Below, one piece after another: positions 26,804-37,276 of a stretch of 64,000 nt of DNA. The position numbers were made by a program, and so were the translations under genes. Positions within the stretch are counted from its first letter, which is position 1, and the number at the start of each line of letters is the position of its first letter. The stretch comes from Acidobacteriota bacterium (GTDB taxonomy: Bacteria > Acidobacteriota > Terriglobia > Terriglobales > Acidobacteriaceae), in assembly GCA_021846985.1 (NCBI GenBank), contig JAJZVX010000001.1, positions 186,001-250,000 of the forward strand, given 5' to 3'. The notes beneath the pieces were generated by a model, which ran no database searches, was not told where the DNA came from, and saw nothing but the letters and a program-made list of their open reading frames with translations.

Positions 26804-27262
26804 GTGCCGAGCTTCGTCAATCCTGAGAAGTGCGATGGCTGCAAAGCATTGGACCGAACTGCGTGTCAGTACATCTGTCCGAACGACCTGATGGTGCTGG
26901 ACAAGAACACGCAGAAGGCCTACAACCGCGATCCCGCCATGTGCTGGGAGTGCTACAACTGCGTCAAGATCTGCCCTACACAGGCTGTTCAGGTTCGCGG
27001 CTACGCGGACTTTGTGCCCCTGGGTGCATCCGTGACGCCGCTGCGGTCCACGGACTCGATCATGTGGACTGTGAAGTTCAGAAACGGGAATCTGAAGCGT
27101 TTCAAGTTCCCGATCCGCACCACGCCGGAAGGCTCGGCAGTTCCGGACGGCGGTTTCGAGTCGAAAGGCGATCTGTCCAGTACGGCGCTTTTCACCGAGC
27201 CGGCGTCTCTGGGGTTGCCCGAGGTCCACGGCCTGAACACAAGAGGAGACGCCCATGCCTAA
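26804..27262 (+). CDS. aprB: adenylylsulfate reductase beta subunit
   Basis: 152-residue iron-sulfur subunit with two [4Fe-4S] sites: CDGCKALDRTACQYICP (long-spaced first motif) and CWECYNCVKICP. The C-terminal tail wraps AprA in known structures and is present here. GTG start with a very strong ribosome-binding site (GGAGGTGA) just upstream. Overlaps aprA by 8 bases. Together they reduce APS to sulfite and AMP in the cytoplasm. Confidence 0.95.
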   Translation: MPSFVNPEKCDGCKALDRTACQYICPNDLMVLDKNTQKAYNRDPAMCWECYNCVKICPTQAVQVRGYADFVPLGASVTPLRSTDSIMWTVKFRNGNLKRFKFPIRTTPEGSAVPDGGFESKGDLSSTALFTEPASLGLPEVHGLNTRGDAHA

Positions 27263-29171
27263 TCCTGAAGTCATAGTCGTCGAAACGGATCTTTTAATTC
27301 TGGGTGGAGGCATGGCGGCCTGCGGGGCTGCTGTGGAAGCTGCTCACTGGGCCAAGCAGAATGGCTTGAAAGTCACGCTGGTGGACAAGGCCGCTGTGGA
27401 CCGCTCCGGCGCCGTGGCCATGGGGCTTTCGGCGATCAATCAGTACGTGGGGCTGAAAGACGGCGCCAATACCCTCAAGGACTACGTGGACTACGTGCGC
27501 AACGACCTGATGGGCGTGACGCGCGAGGATCTGGTGGCGAATATTGCGCGCCACGTGGACTCGAGCGTTCATCTCTTCGAGAAGTGGGGTCTTCCCATCT
27601 GGAAGGATGAAGGCGGGAAGTACGTTCACGAAGGCCGCTGGCAGTTGATGATCAACGGCGAGTCCTACAAGGTGGTGGTGGCGGAAGCAGCCAAGAACGC
27701 ACTGCTGGGAAGCGGAGTTGGCCAGATCTTCGAGCGCGTGTTCATCGTCGGTCCGCTGATGGATGGGGACCGTTGCGCCGGCGCCGTGGGCTTTTCGGTA
27801 CGCGAGAACAAGGTGTATATCTTCCGCTCCAAGGCCACGCTGACGGCCATGGGCGGCGCGGTGCACGTCTTCAAGCCGCGGAGTTCGGGCGAAGGCATGG
27901 GGCGCGCCTGGTATCCACCGTGGAACTCGGGTTCCTCCGCTTACTTCACGCTGAAGGCGGGCGCGGAGATGACCTGCCAGGAAGTCCGCTTCATTCCTGT
28001 GCGTTTCAAGGATGCGTATGGGCCGGTGGGGGCGTGGTTCCTGCTGTTCAAGTCGCGCGCCACCAACGCCATGGGCGGCAATTACATGGAGGAGCGCCGG
28101 TCGGAACTGGAGAAGTGGGGTCCGTACGGACGAGTAAAGCCGGTTCCCGCTAACCTGCGCAACTATCTCGGCATGCTGGACGTGCTCGAAGGCAAGGGTC
28201 CAATCTCCATGAGGACGGAGGAAGCCCTGACCAAGATCGCGGAGCAGTACAAGGACGATCCCAAGGCCTACCAGAAGAAGATGAAAGAGTTGGAGTCCGA
28301 GGCTTGGGAAGACTTCCTGGACATGACGATCTCTCAGGCGATTCTATGGGCTGCTTCCGACGTGCAACCCGAGCAGAAGAGCTCCGAGATTGCCGCTGCC
28401 GAGCCTTACTTCATCGGGTCGCACTCGGGAGCCTCGGGCGCGTGGTTGAGTGGTCCGGAAGACCTGCAAACTGGCGAGACCAAGTCCGAGTACTTCTGGG
28501 GCTACACGAATATGTCCACCGTCAAGGGCCTGTTCTGCGCCGGCGACGCCTCGGGCGCTTCCAGCCACAAATTCTCTTCCGGTTCGCACGCCGAAGGCCG
28601 TATCGCCGCCAAAGCGGCCGTCAAGTTCATCGTGGAGAACAACTCTCTGCCGAAGCTTGACCAAGCCGAAGCGGACAAGATTGTGGCCGAAGTTCTGAAG
28701 CCGCTGGAGACGTTTGAGCAGAACAAGAAACTGACCACTGACGAGGACGTTAATCCCAACTACATCAAGCCGCGCTCGTTCATGTTCCGGCTGCAGAAGA
28801 TCATGGACGAATACGCGGGCGGTGTGACGGCCCAGTTCAGCACCAACAAGGCCCAGTTGGAACGGGCTCTGGAGTTGCTGGCCTTCCTGAAGGAAGACGC
28901 GGAAAAGCTGGCGGCCGCCAACACCCACGAATTGATGCGGTGCTGGGAAAACGTCCATCGCATGTGGCAGGCGGAAGCCCACGTTCGCACCATGCTGTTC
29001 CGTGACGAAACGCGCTGGCCAGGCTACTACATGCGCGCCGACACGCCGCAACTGGATGAAGAGAAGTGGCATGTCTTCGCCAATTGCCGGTGCGATCCGA
29101 AGACAGGGACATGGGAGATGCTGAAGCGGCCCATCTACCGAATCTTCGAACCGCAGGCCGCGGCCAAGTAA
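27255..29171 (+). CDS. aprA: adenylylsulfate reductase alpha subunit
   Basis: 638-residue FAD-containing catalytic subunit of the fumarate-reductase superfamily. Seen: [16 protein letters not shown] at the N-terminus (FAD loop), [37 protein letters not shown] around the active site, and [17 protein letters not shown] near the FAD end. Full length; no truncation. Catalyses APS + 2e- to sulfite + AMP. Located directly before the QmoABC block that supplies its electrons. Confidence 0.96.
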   Translation: MPNPEVIVVETDLLILGGGMAACGAAVEAAHWAKQNGLKVTLVDKAAVDRSGAVAMGLSAINQYVGLKDGANTLKDYVDYVRNDLMGVTREDLVANIARHVDSSVHLFEKWGLPIWKDEGGKYVHEGRWQLMINGESYKVVVAEAAKNALLGSGVGQIFERVFIVGPLMDGDRCAGAVGFSVRENKVYIFRSKATLTAMGGAVHVFKPRSSGEGMGRAWYPPWNSGSSAYFTLKAGAEMTCQEVRFIPVRFKDAYGPVGAWFLLFKSRATNAMGGNYMEERRSELEKWGPYGRVKPVPANLRNYLGMLDVLEGKGPISMRTEEALTKIAEQYKDDPKAYQKKMKELESEAWEDFLDMTISQAILWAASDVQPEQKSSEIAAAEPYFIGSHSGASGAWLSGPEDLQTGETKSEYFWGYTNMSTVKGLFCAGDASGASSHKFSSGSHAEGRIAAKAAVKFIVENNSLPKLDQAEADKIVAEVLKPLETFEQNKKLTTDEDVNPNYIKPRSFMFRLQKIMDEYAGGVTAQFSTNKAQLERALELLAFLKEDAEKLAAANTHELMRCWENVHRMWQAEAHVRTMLFRDETRWPGYYMRADTPQLDEEKWHVFANCRCDPKTGTWEMLKRPIYRIFEPQAAAK

Positions 29172-29177
29172 AACGGG

Positions 29178-29209
29178 CGAGAGGTTCCGGCTTGGGCCGG
29201 AGCCTCTCG
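29178..29209 (+). terminator. strong hairpin between aprA and the zinc-ribbon gene
   Basis: CGAGAGG-T-TCCGGC (29178-29191) pairs with GCCGGA-G-CCTCTCG (29196-29209) around the loop TTGG: 13 Watson-Crick pairs and one T-G pair. It begins 7 bases after the aprA stop and lacks a T-run. Likely a partial terminator or mRNA-stabilising element that sets aprBA apart from the downstream qmo-sat genes. Confidence 0.6.
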
Positions 29210-29232
29210 TCAACAACGCGGGATGCCGAGCC

Positions 29233-29520
29233 ATGATCCAGGAATACGAAACTCGTTGCCCTTACTGCGGCATGCCCATGCAGCGCTGGGCCAATCCCCA
29301 GATCACATCCTGGGGAGGCGCGTACCAACTGGTGTGCTTCAACGACGATTGCCCGTATTTTGTGCGCGGCTGGGATTGGATGAGGAGTCACTTCAACGTG
29401 AACGCTTCCTATCGCCACAGGATGGAGCCGAATACGGGAGAGAGCGGTCCGCTGCCCGTGTGGTCGCGCGCGGCGTTGAGGAGCAGCCTCCTGAGCGAGG
29501 AGACGGAGCGACATGCCTGA
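29233..29520 (+). CDS. small zinc-ribbon protein between aprA and qmoA
   Basis: 95-residue protein with two cysteine pairs, CPYC (about residues 9-12) and CFNDDC (about 36-41), resembling an Ogr/Delta-like zinc finger, though the match is by eye only. The middle segment is tryptophan- and tyrosine-rich ([11 protein letters not shown]). No catalytic motif. It overlaps the next gene by 8 bases, as aprB/aprA and qmoA/qmoB do, so it belongs to the operon. Possible role: assembly or regulation of AprBA or Qmo; inference only. Confidence 0.65.
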   Translation: MIQEYETRCPYCGMPMQRWANPQITSWGGAYQLVCFNDDCPYFVRGWDWMRSHFNVNASYRHRMEPNTGESGPLPVWSRAALRSSLLSEETERHA

Positions 29521-30322
29521 CCTGAGCGAACAGGGAATTATCGAGAACAGCGCCCGTATGAGTCTGGATACGGCCTTCAGTTTTCGCTGCGGGCCCGACA
29601 TGCCCTGTTTCAACCGCTGCTGCAACGATGTTTCGATTCTGCTTTCGCCTTACGATGTGCTGCGCATGAAGCGCGGCCTGCACATGGATTCCTCCCAGTT
29701 CCTGGAAAAGTACACCTTTACGATGCGCTCGCGAGACAAGCGCGTTCCCGTGGTGTTTTTGCGCATGGACGAGCAGAGCCGCAACTGTCCGCTGGTTACC
29801 GGGTCAGGGTGCGGTGTTTATGCGCACCGTCCCTGGGCCTGCCGCATGTATCCGCTGGGCATGGCGGAGCCAAAGGGGCCAAACGCCGCCGCGGGCCGCT
29901 TCTACTTCCGGGTGGAGGAACCGCTTTGCAAGGGGCATGGGGAGCCTTGCGAGCATACGGTCAGGGAGTGGATCGAGAGTCAGCATCTGGATCCGTTCGA
30001 TCAGATGCAGGCCGTATTTCTCGAGTTCATGTCGCATCCGAAATGGGAGACCTCCGCACCTTTGAGCGAAAAGCAGCTGGACATGTACTTCATGTCGCTC
30101 TATGACCTGGACCGGTTCCGCAGGTTCGTCATGGATACGCGCTTTCTGGATTTATTCGAAGTGGATGAGGCGCGCGTGGAGGCTATCGCCAGGGACGACG
30201 AGGATCTGCTGGAGTTTGCCTTTGACTGGCTCGCCTTTCTTCTCTTTCACGAAAAGCGGATGAAGATGCGAGCGCCCGCGGACGCAGGCGCTACGGCCGT
30301 GGCCGCACATGAGGAAAGATAA
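29513..30322 (+). CDS. YkgJ-family cysteine-cluster protein
   Basis: 269-residue protein with the YkgJ/CxxCxxCC-type metal-binding pattern: [17 protein letters not shown] at about residues 24-40, then [20 protein letters not shown]. The C-terminal half is acidic and helical without a known domain. YkgJ proteins are thought to bind zinc or an iron-sulfur cluster and remain uncharacterised. Overlaps the zinc-ribbon gene by 8 bases; qmoA follows after 20 bases. A helper for Fe-S insertion or Qmo assembly is conceivable; not shown. Confidence 0.75.
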   Translation: MPDLSEQGIIENSARMSLDTAFSFRCGPDMPCFNRCCNDVSILLSPYDVLRMKRGLHMDSSQFLEKYTFTMRSRDKRVPVVFLRMDEQSRNCPLVTGSGCGVYAHRPWACRMYPLGMAEPKGPNAAAGRFYFRVEEPLCKGHGEPCEHTVREWIESQHLDPFDQMQAVFLEFMSHPKWETSAPLSEKQLDMYFMSLYDLDRFRRFVMDTRFLDLFEVDEARVEAIARDDEDLLEFAFDWLAFLLFHEKRMKMRAPADAGATAVAAHEER

Positions 30323-30342
30323 CAGCTCGCTTGGTTAGGAAT

Positions 30343-31617
30343 ATGGCTAATTTCGATGCAGAGAACGGGGCGGGTGGCGCCATCCTGGTGGTGGGCGGAG
30401 GCATTGCGGGAGTAAGTTGCGCAATCGAAGCCGCTGAGGCTGGATGCCCGGTGATTCTGGTGGAGAAGTCCGCATACCTGGGCGGACATGTAGCCGGATT
30501 CCACCGCTATTTTCCCAAGTTATGTCCACCGCCCTGCGGCCTGGAAATCGACTTCAAGCGCGTTCAGAACAATCCCCGGGTTGCGGTTTACACGCTGGCA
30601 GAGCTTGAAAGTATAAGCGGGACGCCGGGCCATTACGAGGCGACGATCCGCATCGCGCCGCGCCATGTGACCGGGGCCTGCACGCTGTGCGGCGCATGCG
30701 CGCAGGTTTGTCCTGTCGAGATTCCCGACCCATTCAACTGCGGGATGAGCAGGACCAAGGCGATCCGGCTGGCGCATCGCATGGCTTTTCCGGCGCAGTA
30801 TTTTATCGAGCGCGGCGCGTGCGCCAGCGGCTGCGACCTGTGCATGCACGCCTGCCGGTATAAGGCTATCGATCTGGAGCAGAAAGAGACAAAAAAGGTT
30901 TTGCATGTGGCTTCGGCGGTCTTCGCCACGGGATGGGCCCCTTACGACGCCGCGAAGATCGACAACCTGGGATTCGGCAAGTATCCGAACGTGATCACCA
31001 ATGTGATGCTGGAGCGCATGGTGTCGGTGGATGGGCCCACGGGCGGAAAAATCCTGAGGCCTTCCGACGGCGCGGCGCCGCGCTCCATCGCATTTGTGCA
31101 GTGCGCCGGCTCGCGCGATCAGAATCATCTTCCTTATTGCTCGGGCGTGTGCTGCACGGCTTCGCTCAAGCAGGCGACCTATCTGCGAGACAGGTATCCG
31201 GAGGCGAAGATCAGCCTGTTTTATATCGATCTGCGCACGCCCGGACGCCTGGAAGATTTTGCGGCCAGGACCATTGCGGCCAACGGCGTGGAGCTGATCA
31301 AGGGCAAAGTGGGAAAGGTCGTGGAACAGGCAGACAGCCGCGATCTGGAGGTTACGGCGGAGGACGTGCTGGACGGAAAGAAGATGACGCGCCTGTACGA
31401 CCTGGTGGTGCTGGCCGTCGGCATGGTTCCCCAAACAGGCTCGCTGCCCGCCGGCATGAGCCTGGACGACTTCGGCTTTGCTGCCAGCAGCGGGCCGGGT
31501 CTGTACGCGGCAGGCTGCGTGAAGCGGCCGGCGGAAGTTGCCGTTTCCATTCGCGACGCGACCGGTATGGCTCTGAAGGCAATGCAAAACGTGGCAAGCA
31601 GGGCAAATCATGGATAA
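30343..31617 (+). CDS. qmoA: QmoA, HdrA-like flavoprotein
   Basis: 424-residue soluble subunit of the quinone-interacting oxidoreductase that donates electrons to AprBA. Seen: FAD loop LVVGGGIAGVSCAIEA, EKSAYLGGHVAGF, cysteine motifs CTLCGACAQVCP and CASGCDLCMHAC, and the HdrA-like QCAGSRD and CSGVCC segments. The start at 30343 follows TAGGA; an upstream TTG at 30331 is rejected. Overlaps qmoB by 8 bases. Confidence 0.93.
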   Translation: MANFDAENGAGGAILVVGGGIAGVSCAIEAAEAGCPVILVEKSAYLGGHVAGFHRYFPKLCPPPCGLEIDFKRVQNNPRVAVYTLAELESISGTPGHYEATIRIAPRHVTGACTLCGACAQVCPVEIPDPFNCGMSRTKAIRLAHRMAFPAQYFIERGACASGCDLCMHACRYKAIDLEQKETKKVLHVASAVFATGWAPYDAAKIDNLGFGKYPNVITNVMLERMVSVDGPTGGKILRPSDGAAPRSIAFVQCAGSRDQNHLPYCSGVCCTASLKQATYLRDRYPEAKISLFYIDLRTPGRLEDFAARTIAANGVELIKGKVGKVVEQADSRDLEVTAEDVLDGKKMTRLYDLVVLAVGMVPQTGSLPAGMSLDDFGFAASSGPGLYAAGCVKRPAEVAVSIRDATGMALKAMQNVASRANHG

Positions 31618-33862
31618 GAAGCTTGGCGTTTACATTTGCAGCGGTTGTTCCATCGGCGAATCCCTCGATGTGGACCGGCTGGCGGAAGTGGCGAAGAAGG
31701 ATTGCAAAGTCCCGGTTTGCCGTACCCATGCGTGCTTGTGCGGCGACGAGGGCATTGCACAGATGCGCGCTGACCTGGCCGAGGGCACGGTAAACACGAT
31801 GGTAATCGCGGCTTGCTCGCCGCGGGCCAAAATGGAGTGTTTCAACTTTGGCGCGGGCCCGATTGTGGAGCGCGTGAATCTGCGCGAGCAGGTGGCGTGG
31901 TCGCATCAGCCGAAAGACGAAGACACGCAGATGCTGGCCGGGGACTACCTGCGTATGGGCATCGCCAAAGCGGAAAAGATGGAACCGCTGGAGCCGCTGA
32001 CAGAGGCCATCTCGCGCACGGTCCTGGTGGTGGGCGGAGGTGTGACCGGAATCCATGCCGCGCTCGATGGCGCCGATGCCGGGTATGACGTGCTGCTGGT
32101 GGAAAAGGAGGCTCAGTTAGGCGGATTTCTCGGCAGCCTCAAGAAGACCTTTCCCACCCGCGCTCCTTATACAAAAGCCGCAGACAATGATCTGGCAAAG
32201 AAGATCGGGGCAGTGTGCGCGCACCCGCGTGTCAGGGTGTTCTGCTCGACGCAGGTGGTGCGGACGGAAGGTCAGCCGGGCATGTTCGATGTGACCCTCC
32301 AGAACGGACATGGGACAGAGACGCATCGCGTGGGTTCGATTGTGCTGGCCACCGGCTGGAAGCCCTATGAGCGCGCCCGGCTGGCCTTGCCCGGCTGTGA
32401 GTTGCCGGATGTGGTTACCAATGTGGAGTTAGAGCGGATGGCCGCGTCAGGCCCTGTCAGACGGCCCTCGGATGGCGTCCCGGCCAAGAGCGTTCTGTTT
32501 GTGCAATGCGCCGGCTCGCGCGATCCGGCGCATCTCAGCTACTGTTCGTCGGTGTGTTGCATGAGCACGCTGAAAGAGGCGGAGATTCTGCGCGAAGAGA
32601 ATCCCGCGATCGAAATCTTCGTCATCTACCGCGACATGATTACGCCCGGTCAGTATGAGGCCTACTACCAGAGTCTGCAGAACCACCCCCGGAATTTTTT
32701 TGTAAAGGGGACAGTAAAGAGTCTGGAGCGAGAGACAAGCGGCAAAGTGATCGCGAATATCGACGACAGCCTGTTTGGCTCGCCGATCCGCGTGGCGGCG
32801 GACCTGGTGGTGCTGGCCACGGGCATGGCGCCAAACTCGGCCGACAACGATGCGATCCGGACTTTGCGCGAGGCCCGCCGGACGGTGGAGCGCAACGAAT
32901 CGGAGACGCAGCGCGTTGAGGCGGAGAAGGTTATCGCGCAGTTGCAGGACCGGGAGGGCACGGAGATTCTGCATCTCGGCTATCGCCAGGGTCCGGATCT
33001 GCCGGTGCTGCAGAATGGATTTCCGGATTCGCACTTCGTATGTTTCCCCTACGAAACGCAGCGCACAGGAATCTACGCAGCAGGTGCGGTGCGCGCGCCC
33101 ATGGACGCGGCCCTCGCCGCCGAAGACGCCAGCGGCGCCATGATGAAGGCCATTCAAAGCGTGGAGATGGCCGTCAATGGCCAGGCCGTCCATCCGCGCG
33201 CCGGCGACCTGTCCTATCCTAATTTCGCCCTGCAACGCTGCACCCAGTGCAAGCGCTGCACTGTGGAGTGCCCGTTTGGCGCAATCGACGAGGACGAAAA
33301 GGGCACTCCCAGGTTCAATCCTTACCGCTGCCGCCGCTGCGGAATCTGCATGGGAGCGTGTCCCGAGCGCATCATCTCCTTCAAAAACTATTCCGTAGAC
33401 ATGATCGCCGGGATGGTGAAGGCGATCGAGGTGCCGGACGAGTTCGAAGACAAGCCGCGCATCCTGATCTTTGCCTGTGAAAACGATGCTTATCCCGCTC
33501 TCGATCAGGCTGGCATGAGTCATGCGGCTTACGACGCTTCCGTGTGCGTCATCCCGCTGCGCTGCCTGGGTTCAATGAACGTCGTGTGGATTGCCGACGC
33601 GCTGTCACGAGGCATTGATGGTGTGATGCTGATGGGCTGCAAGTTCGGCGACGATTACCAATGCCATTTCATCCGCGGCAGCGAATTGGCCAACCGGCGG
33701 CTGGAGAACGTAAAGGATACGCTGCAGCGGCTGCAACTAGAATCGGGGCGGGTCGAACTGGTGCAGTTGGCGATCAACGAGTATGACCGCGTTCCGCAGT
33801 TGATTGACAACTTTGTTGCGCGAGTCCGTGAACTGGGCCCGAATCCATACAAGGGATTTTAA
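31610..33862 (+). CDS. qmoB: QmoB, HdrA-like flavoprotein with MvhD domain
   Basis: 750-residue subunit. Domains in order: N-terminal HdrA-like segment (ICSGCSIGESLD, CRTHACLCGDEG), FAD loop VLVVGGGVTGIHAALDGADA (~residue 141), QCAGSRDPAHLSYCSSVCC, two ferredoxin motifs (CTQCKRCTVECP, CRRCGICMGACP), and a C-terminal MvhD-type [2Fe-2S] domain (after ~residue 610, with LMGCKFGDDYQCHF). This is the full-length QmoB plan. It may also have a part in electron confurcation, as proposed for Qmo complexes. Confidence 0.94.
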   Translation: MDKKLGVYICSGCSIGESLDVDRLAEVAKKDCKVPVCRTHACLCGDEGIAQMRADLAEGTVNTMVIAACSPRAKMECFNFGAGPIVERVNLREQVAWSHQPKDEDTQMLAGDYLRMGIAKAEKMEPLEPLTEAISRTVLVVGGGVTGIHAALDGADAGYDVLLVEKEAQLGGFLGSLKKTFPTRAPYTKAADNDLAKKIGAVCAHPRVRVFCSTQVVRTEGQPGMFDVTLQNGHGTETHRVGSIVLATGWKPYERARLALPGCELPDVVTNVELERMAASGPVRRPSDGVPAKSVLFVQCAGSRDPAHLSYCSSVCCMSTLKEAEILREENPAIEIFVIYRDMITPGQYEAYYQSLQNHPRNFFVKGTVKSLERETSGKVIANIDDSLFGSPIRVAADLVVLATGMAPNSADNDAIRTLREARRTVERNESETQRVEAEKVIAQLQDREGTEILHLGYRQGPDLPVLQNGFPDSHFVCFPYETQRTGIYAAGAVRAPMDAALAAEDASGAMMKAIQSVEMAVNGQAVHPRAGDLSYPNFALQRCTQCKRCTVECPFGAIDEDEKGTPRFNPYRCRRCGICMGACPERIISFKNYSVDMIAGMVKAIEVPDEFEDKPRILIFACENDAYPALDQAGMSHAAYDASVCVIPLRCLGSMNVVWIADALSRGIDGVMLMGCKFGDDYQCHFIRGSELANRRLENVKDTLQRLQLESGRVELVQLAINEYDRVPQLIDNFVARVRELGPNPYKGF

Positions 33863-33864
33863 CC

Positions 33865-35037
33865 ATGGCTGACGCGTTGATGGTTCAACCCGACCACGCA
33901 TTCATCCGCGAAGTAATCAGGGACAGCGGAGGGGAGTTGAAGAAGTGCTTCCAGTGCGCGACCTGCAGTTCGGTCTGCGCGCATTCCACGGAGGTGCGTC
34001 CCTTTCCCCGCAAGCAAATGCTGGAAGCGCAGTGGGGCATGGGGAATCGGCTGCTCGGCGATCCGGCCATCTGGCTCTGCCACGACTGCGGCGATTGCAC
34101 GGCGCGTTGCCCGCGGGGCGCACGGCCTTCGGCGGTCATGGATGCTATTCGCCTGGCGGTGATCAAGCGCATCGCCTTTCCGCGCTTCATGGGGAGCGTG
34201 GCCAGCAACCTGGGCGGCGCGGTTCTTTTGTTCATCTTCTCCGCGCTTTTGCTGCTTTCCATAGCAGTGCTTCCCTTGGGCGGTTCCTTCGCGCGGCCGC
34301 TGATTTACGGCGAGATGTTTCCCAAGGCCAGGCTGGAGCCCATGTTCTATGTGGTGGGCGTGTATGTGGCGATGGCGTTGCTTGTGGGCATGATGCGCCT
34401 GGTCAGAGCGCTGCGCGCAACGGGGGTACAAGGCGCTATCCTGCCTGCGCTGCTGCCAGCCCTGATCGAGATCACGCTGCATCGCCGTTTTGCGAGCTGC
34501 GGCAGCGGACAAATCCGCCGCTGGGGACATCTGCTGGTGTTTTCCGCGTTCCTGGGCCTTGCCGTCATGGGTACCGCGGTTGGCGTCGGCAGCATGTTGG
34601 GCCTGATCGACACCCCCCTGCCGATGCTGCATCCGCTGAAGGTTTTTGCCAACCTGTGCGCTCTGGTTCTCGCTGTGGGTGCGGCCATTCTTGTGTGGGT
34701 GCGCTGGGCAGACCAGGAGAAGCGGGCAGGCAGTTCTTTTGGCGACTGGTATTTTCTCGTTCTTCTGGGCGGCGTTGGCTTTACCGGAATTCTTACCGAG
34801 GCCGTGCGGATGGGGCAGAACCTGGACTGGATGTTCACAATCTATTTCATCCATCTCTGTCTGGTCCTGACGCTCTTTCTTAGCACTCCCTATTCCAAAT
34901 TCGCTCACTTCCTTTACCGGACCATCGCCATGGCAGCCGCATGGCAGGAAAGCCAGTCGCCTGCCCGGGGGCAGGCGGTCGCTGGTGGCCCGGACGTTGC
35001 CTTGCCCGAAGGTCCCGGCCTTCCTCACGTCATCTGA
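33865..35037 (+). CDS. qmoC: QmoC, HdrC/HdrE-like membrane subunit
   Basis: 390 residues. An HdrC-like N-terminus with two [4Fe-4S] motifs ([23 protein letters not shown]) is fused to a six-helix cytochrome b domain with histidines in [13 protein letters not shown] and [13 protein letters not shown]. It takes electrons from menaquinol for QmoAB. Starts 2 bases after qmoB. Complete QmoABC with the membrane subunit, unlike the QmoAB-HdrBC arrangement of Gram-positive sulfate reducers. Confidence 0.94.
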   Translation: MADALMVQPDHAFIREVIRDSGGELKKCFQCATCSSVCAHSTEVRPFPRKQMLEAQWGMGNRLLGDPAIWLCHDCGDCTARCPRGARPSAVMDAIRLAVIKRIAFPRFMGSVASNLGGAVLLFIFSALLLLSIAVLPLGGSFARPLIYGEMFPKARLEPMFYVVGVYVAMALLVGMMRLVRALRATGVQGAILPALLPALIEITLHRRFASCGSGQIRRWGHLLVFSAFLGLAVMGTAVGVGSMLGLIDTPLPMLHPLKVFANLCALVLAVGAAILVWVRWADQEKRAGSSFGDWYFLVLLGGVGFTGILTEAVRMGQNLDWMFTIYFIHLCLVLTLFLSTPYSKFAHFLYRTIAMAAAWQESQSPARGQAVAGGPDVALPEGPGLPHVI

Positions 35038-35050
35038 ACGAGGTCTTGAT

Positions 35051-36322
35051 ATGCACAAGTTAGTTACTCCGCATGGCGGTTCCAGCCTGAAGCCTTTGCT
35101 GCTGGAAGGACGCGAGCGCTCGGAGGAGATGCAGCGGGCGGCCAAAATGAAGCACATTCCGCTCACCAGCCGCGAAACCGGCGATCTGATCATGATGGGC
35201 ATTGGCGCATTCACACCCCTCGATGGTTTTATGGGCCATGATGACTGGAAGGGCAGTTGCGACAGCTACACTCTGCCCAGCAAAAAGGGCGTGTTCTGGC
35301 CAATTCCCATCACCCTCTCCGCAGACGAGGAGCACGCCGAGTCCATTGCTCCGGGCGAGGAAGTCGCGCTTTGGGACGTTGAGACCGACGCCCTGATGGG
35401 CACCATGAAAGTCAAGGAGAAGTACACCATCGACAAGGAACACGAGTGCAACCAGGTGTTCCGCACCACCGATCCGAAGCATCCCGGCGTTCAGAAGGTG
35501 ATGGAGCAGGCCGCGGTGAATCTGGCCGGCCCGGTGAAGGTGCTTTCGGAGTCGTTCTTCCCCGAGGAGTTCGCGGGGATCTATCAGCGTCCTGCCGATG
35601 CCCGCAAGATCTTCGAGGAGCGCGGCTGGAGCACGGTGGCGGCACTGCAACTGCGCAATCCCATGCATAACTCGCACGCGTACCTGGCGTGGATCGCCAT
35701 TGAAGTTTGCGACGGCGTGTACGTTCACCAGCTTCTGGGCAAGCTCAAACCCGGAGATATTCCGGCCGACGTGCGCGTGAAGGCCATCGACGCGCTGGTC
35801 AACAAGTATTTCCGCAAGGAGCGCGTGCTGCAGGGCGGCTACCCGATGGAGATGCGTTATGCCGGCCCGCGGGAAGCGCTGTTGCATGCGGTCTTCCGCC
35901 AGAACTACGGCTGCTCGCACCTGATTGTGGGACGCGACCACGCCGGCGTCGGCGACTACTACGGACCCTTCGACGCGCAGAAGATCTTCAATGAAGTGCC
36001 CACGGGCGCGCTGCTCATTCAGCCCCTGTGCATGGACTGGACCTTCTACTGCTACGAGTGCGGAAGCATGGCTTCCATGAAGACTTGCCCGCACGAGAGC
36101 AAGGCGGTGATTGACGACAACGGGAACTACAAGGGCGGCGCGCGTCTGCTGCTTTCGGGAACCATGCTGCGCAAGCTGATGAGCGAAGGCAAGCCGGTGC
36201 CCCCGGAGTTCTCCAGGCCGGAGGTGGTGGCCATTCTGAAGCAGTACTACGACAGTCTCGAAGAGAAAGTGGAAGTTCAGCTCCACTCGGCGGCGACAGG
36301 CGTGGTGAATCCAAAGCGCTGA
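35051..36322 (+). CDS. sat: dissimilatory sulfate adenylyltransferase (ATP sulfurylase)
   Basis: 423-residue single-domain Sat, making APS and PPi from sulfate and ATP. Seen: [17 protein letters not shown] (the QxRNP-H-xxH nucleotide-binding motif), [19 protein letters not shown] and [14 protein letters not shown]. No APS-kinase fusion, as expected for energy metabolism. Start at 35051 ([10 protein letters not shown]) preceded by GAGGTC; a start further upstream lies inside qmoC. 13 bases after qmoC, so co-transcribed with apr-qmo. No pyrophosphatase gene was seen in the window. Confidence 0.95.
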   Translation: MHKLVTPHGGSSLKPLLLEGRERSEEMQRAAKMKHIPLTSRETGDLIMMGIGAFTPLDGFMGHDDWKGSCDSYTLPSKKGVFWPIPITLSADEEHAESIAPGEEVALWDVETDALMGTMKVKEKYTIDKEHECNQVFRTTDPKHPGVQKVMEQAAVNLAGPVKVLSESFFPEEFAGIYQRPADARKIFEERGWSTVAALQLRNPMHNSHAYLAWIAIEVCDGVYVHQLLGKLKPGDIPADVRVKAIDALVNKYFRKERVLQGGYPMEMRYAGPREALLHAVFRQNYGCSHLIVGRDHAGVGDYYGPFDAQKIFNEVPTGALLIQPLCMDWTFYCYECGSMASMKTCPHESKAVIDDNGNYKGGARLLLSGTMLRKLMSEGKPVPPEFSRPEVVAILKQYYDSLEEKVEVQLHSAATGVVNPKR

Positions 36323-36378
36323 CGCATCGCCATCGATGCAATCCGCTTCGCACCGGAGACGCATAAATCGGGCAAGAG

Positions 36379-36412
36379 CCTGCGCGCGCGGCCGCAGGGC
36401 AGCGCGCGCAGG
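36379..36412 (+). terminator. GC-rich hairpin after sat
   Basis: CCTGCGCGCGC (36379-36389) pairs perfectly with GCGCGCGCAGG (36402-36412) around a 12-base loop, in the 108 bp gap before the next gene. No T-run. It may partly terminate the apr-qmo-sat message and lower expression of the genes beyond. Confidence 0.45.
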
Positions 36413-36430
36413 AAGGAATGGAGCGTCACC

Positions 36431-37237
36431 ATGTCGGTCATTACGATTTCCAGGGGATCCTTTAGCGGCGGAAAGATGCTTGCCGAATGTCTGGCGCGGA
36501 AACTGGGTTATCGCGCCGTGGACCGCGACGTGATCGTGGAACGCGCGGCGGCCCATGGCGTAACGCAGGAGGAACTCCGCGACGCCCTCGAAAAACCTCC
36601 CAGATTCCTGGAGCGGTTCAGCCACAAGAGATACAAGTATCTGGCGTTGATACAGGCCGGTCTTACCGAAGAAGTGCGGACGGGAAAGGTCATCTATCAC
36701 GGCCTGGCAGGCCACCTGCTTCTGGGCAGCGGCAGGCACATCCTGCGCACGCGCCTGATCGCGCCCATGGACTTTCGCGTGCGCATGGTGCACGAACGGC
36801 TCAACTACACGGTCAGCGAGGCGGTTGCCTACATCCAGAAGATGGACGATCAGCGCCGCCGGTGGGCCATGTACCTTTATGGCGTTAATTGGGACGACCC
36901 GTCGCTTTACGACCTGGTGATCAATCTCGATCATATGACCATCGACACCGCCTGTCACATCGTCTCGGCGGCCGTACACCGCCGCTGTTTCGAGTTGACG
37001 CCCGCCTGCCGCAAGGCGCTGGAAGACTTCGCGCTCGCCAGCAAAGTGCGGGCCGCACTGGCGGTCGCGCCGGCCACCGAGGGCTTGGAGTTGGAAGCGA
37101 CCGCGAGCGACGGAGTCGTATCGCTCAAGGGCAAGCTTGCCACCGCGGGGCAACTTGCCGATGTGAGAGAGATCGCTCTGAATGTTCTGGGCGTGGCCGA
37201 CCTCAATCTCGATCAGCTTTCGCCACCCGTGCAGTAG
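36431..37237 (+). CDS. cytidylate-kinase-like protein with C-terminal BON domain
   Basis: 268 residues. N-terminal ~190: Cytidylate_kin2-like fold with a P-loop variant (ISRGSFSGGKMLAECLARKL) and an AVDRDVIVERAA segment; C-terminal ~70: BON-like domain (LEATASDGVVSLKGKL followed by VREIALNVLGVADLNL). Nucleotide substrate unknown. It is the second such kinase in the window (the other ends the dsr operon) and the only one with BON. Sitting directly behind sat, an enzyme system that yields AMP, a nucleotide-sensing or AMP-recycling role is attractive but unproven. Confidence 0.75.
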   Translation: MSVITISRGSFSGGKMLAECLARKLGYRAVDRDVIVERAAAHGVTQEELRDALEKPPRFLERFSHKRYKYLALIQAGLTEEVRTGKVIYHGLAGHLLLGSGRHILRTRLIAPMDFRVRMVHERLNYTVSEAVAYIQKMDDQRRRWAMYLYGVNWDDPSLYDLVINLDHMTIDTACHIVSAAVHRRCFELTPACRKALEDFALASKVRAALAVAPATEGLELEATASDGVVSLKGKLATAGQLADVREIALNVLGVADLNLDQLSPPVQ

Positions 37238-37276
37238 CGATTCACTTCCACAATCGACCAGGAAAGGCGGCCGGAT

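Noticed and set aside
35060-37153. 697-codon open frame on the minus strand across sat
   Set aside because: It is antisense to sat and the kinase-like gene, both clearly real; the long frame is a product of high GC third positions, and its translation is arginine/histidine/leucine-rich with no family features.
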